Shown here in pieces: positions 62,138 through 64,000 of a DNA stretch of 64,000 bases; the first letter of the stretch is position 1; each line of letters starts with the position of its first letter. Position numbers and translations under genes: made by a program. The DNA comes from Myxococcales bacterium. Its GTDB lineage: Bacteria > Myxococcota_A > Polyangia > Polyangiales > Polyangiaceae. Location of the stretch: assembly GCA_012514535.1 (NCBI GenBank), contig JAAZAA010000227.1, positions 1 through 64,000 on the forward strand. The letters run 5' to 3'. Below the pieces are notes generated by a model. That model was not told where the DNA came from. It made no database searches and saw nothing but the letters and a program-made list of their open reading frames with translations.

Positions 62138-63886
62138 TCAGTGATCCGCCAGCTCGTCGAGGAGCTCCGGATCCGTGGAGCCGGAGCTCGTCCAGGCGTG
62201 CCCGTCGTGCGTCGCGCGGCGCCGCAGTGAGGCGCCCAGCGCCTCCTCGATGCGGGCGAGGAGGGGAGGGATCGTGGAGCGATCGAGCGCCGAGACGAGC
62301 ACCGCGTCCTCGTCGAACGCGAGATCCTCGGCGGCCGCCTCGTCGAGGCGATCCACCTTGTTGAAGACCCGGAGGCGGGGCACGTCGCGCAGCTCAAGGC
62401 GATCGAGCAGCTCCTGGGTCGTGCGGCGGTGCTCGGCCTCTTCCGGATCCGAGGCGTCGATGAGTTCGAGCAGGAGGTTCGCGTCCGCGGCCTCCTCGAA
62501 GGTGGCGCGGAAGGCCGCGAACAGGTCCTTGGGCATGTCCCGGATGAACCCCACCGTGTCCGTGAGGATCACGTGGGCCCCGGAGGGGAGCTCCAGGCGT
62601 CGCGAGCGGGTGTCCAAGGTGGCGAACAGCTTGTCCTCCGCGAGCACGCCCGCGCGGGTGAGGGTGTTGAGCAGGGTGCTCTTGCCCGCGTTCGTGTAGC
62701 CGACGATCGCCACCACGGGCACGTCGACTTGCTGGCGGCGCCGGCGTCGTTCGGAGCGCTGCCGCTCGAGCTGCGTGAGCTGTCGCTCCAGCCGATTCAG
62801 CCGCTCGCGGGCTCGCCGCCGGCCGATCTCGAGGGTGGTCTCGCCGGGACCCCGACCGCCGATGCCGCCGGTGAGGCGGCTGAGCGCGTCGTCCCGCTGT
62901 CCCAGGCGCGGCAACGTGTACTTGAGCTGCGCCAGCTCCACCTGCAGCTTGCCGTCCCGGGTCTCCGCTCGCTGAGCGAAGATGTCCAGGATGAGCTGAC
63001 TGCGGTCGATCACCTTGAGGTCCGTGTGGGCGGCGATGCCGCTCGCCTGGGCCGGGCTGAGGTCGTGGTCGAAGATGAGGGTCTCGGCGTCGAGATCGAT
63101 GGCCCGGATCACCACCTGCTCCAGCTTGCCCTTGCCGAGCACGAGCTTCGGATCGATGCGATCCCGCAGCTGGATGATGCGGTCGATCACCTCGACGCCC
63201 GCCGTGTGGGCCAGGGAGGCGAGCTCGTCCATGCGAGAGCGGGCGCGGCGCATGGCGCCCGGGTGGCTCTTCTCCCCCACGTGGACGAGGATGGCGCGGC
63301 CGTCCTTCGCTTCGATGGTGCGGCTCTTGGAGAGGCGCGAGAACTCGTCCTCGAGGGCGCCGATGAGCTGGCCGAAGTGCGGCTGGGGGCGCCCCCAAGG
63401 CTGGGGCGGGACGACCTCGTAGCTGCCGCCGCGGCTCTCTGCGCCCTCTGCGCGCTTGTGGCCGCTCGGCACGTTGTAGGCCCAGGTGAGGGAGCGCGGG
63501 TCGCCTCCCGGGCTCAGCAGGACCGCGCACACGAGATCGAGCCGGAGGCGCGTGAGGTCCGTGAGGTCGTCGTGGGTGAGCCCCTCGTTGAACAAGTGGG
63601 TGTGCACGAGGCGCAGGGCCCGGAAGCGGCCCTGGGCGGCGCGGAGGCGCCCGATGTCCGGGAGCATCAAGCCCGTCGAGGTCCCCACGACGACGTAGTC
63701 GACCACGCCCGAGCGGTGCACCAGCACGCCCACCTGACGGCCCGCTTCCCGCGAGGCGTCCGCGAGGGATCGTACGAGTTCGGGGGTGGCGATGCTGTCG
63801 GGGGGGACTCGGCGGCGATAGATGCGCTCGAGGGCGCGGAGGGCACTGGGTCCGAGTCCGGCGGTGTTTCCGTAGATGTCGGGCAT
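62138..63886 (-). CDS. hflX: GTPase HflX
   Basis: GGRGPGETTLEIGRRRARERLNRLERQL, VAIVGYTNAGKSTLLNTLTRA, DTVGFIRDMPKDLFAAFRATFEEAADANLLLELIDASD. Confidence 0.97.
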   Translation of the reverse strand: MPDIYGNTAGLGPSALRALERIYRRRVPPDSIATPELVRSLADASREAGRQVGVLVHRSGVVDYVVVGTSTGLMLPDIGRLRAAQGRFRALRLVHTHLFNEGLTHDDLTDLTRLRLDLVCAVLLSPGGDPRSLTWAYNVPSGHKRAEGAESRGGSYEVVPPQPWGRPQPHFGQLIGALEDEFSRLSKSRTIEAKDGRAILVHVGEKSHPGAMRRARSRMDELASLAHTAGVEVIDRIIQLRDRIDPKLVLGKGKLEQVVIRAIDLDAETLIFDHDLSPAQASGIAAHTDLKVIDRSQLILDIFAQRAETRDGKLQVELAQLKYTLPRLGQRDDALSRLTGGIGGRGPGETTLEIGRRRARERLNRLERQLTQLERQRSERRRRRQQVDVPVVAIVGYTNAGKSTLLNTLTRAGVLAEDKLFATLDTRSRRLELPSGAHVILTDTVGFIRDMPKDLFAAFRATFEEAADANLLLELIDASDPEEAEHRRTTQELLDRLELRDVPRLRVFNKVDRLDEAAAEDLAFDEDAVLVSALDRSTIPPLLARIEEALGASLRRRATHDGHAWTSSGSTDPELLDELADH

Positions 63887-64000
63887 CGCGTCGTTCCCTC
63901 CAAGGGTGCCAAGTCGGCGGGCCGCGGTCGAGCCGCCGGAGCAGAAAGGCGCGGAAGGGGAGAGGGGCGACACCGCGCGCGGGGCCACGGAGCGGCTCGG

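Overview
GC-rich chromosomal window with the style of a myxobacterium or related Myxococcota (Deltaproteobacteria). This assignment is inferred from gene content: AgmX/PglI C-terminal domain, many TPR lipoproteins, a zinc-ribbon Ser/Thr kinase and myxobacterial-type OM beta-barrels. The most notable feature is a mostly co-oriented locus at about 9.98-33.35 kb. It encodes a run of TPR proteins, a small exported protein, an FHA plus AgmX/PglI-C-terminal protein, a TPR lipoprotein and a giant 3866-aa TPR protein. Its composition and order resemble the Myxococcus Glt (AgmU/AglT/PglI/AgmK) gliding or trans-envelope machinery. Two OM beta-barrel genes lie upstream on the minus strand. The giant protein ends in a non-TPR domain that reads like a catalytically degenerate M48 metalloprotease. 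The rest is mostly housekeeping: ftsY, YraN family, AMIN/amidase, dksA, uvrA, prkA, tatD, etfBA, nadB, CPBP protease, patatin, typA/bipA, hflX and three tRNAs. Smaller oddities include a 16-bp tandem array flanked by a duplicated amidase 3' end, a lipoprotein with two tudor-knot/chromo-like repeats, a receiver-XRE fusion regulator, and a UvrA with a histone H1-like tail. No CRISPR array, IS element, prophage or rRNA was recognised. Start codons were adjusted from the ORF track by eye. Long antisense ORFs are treated as high-GC shadows.
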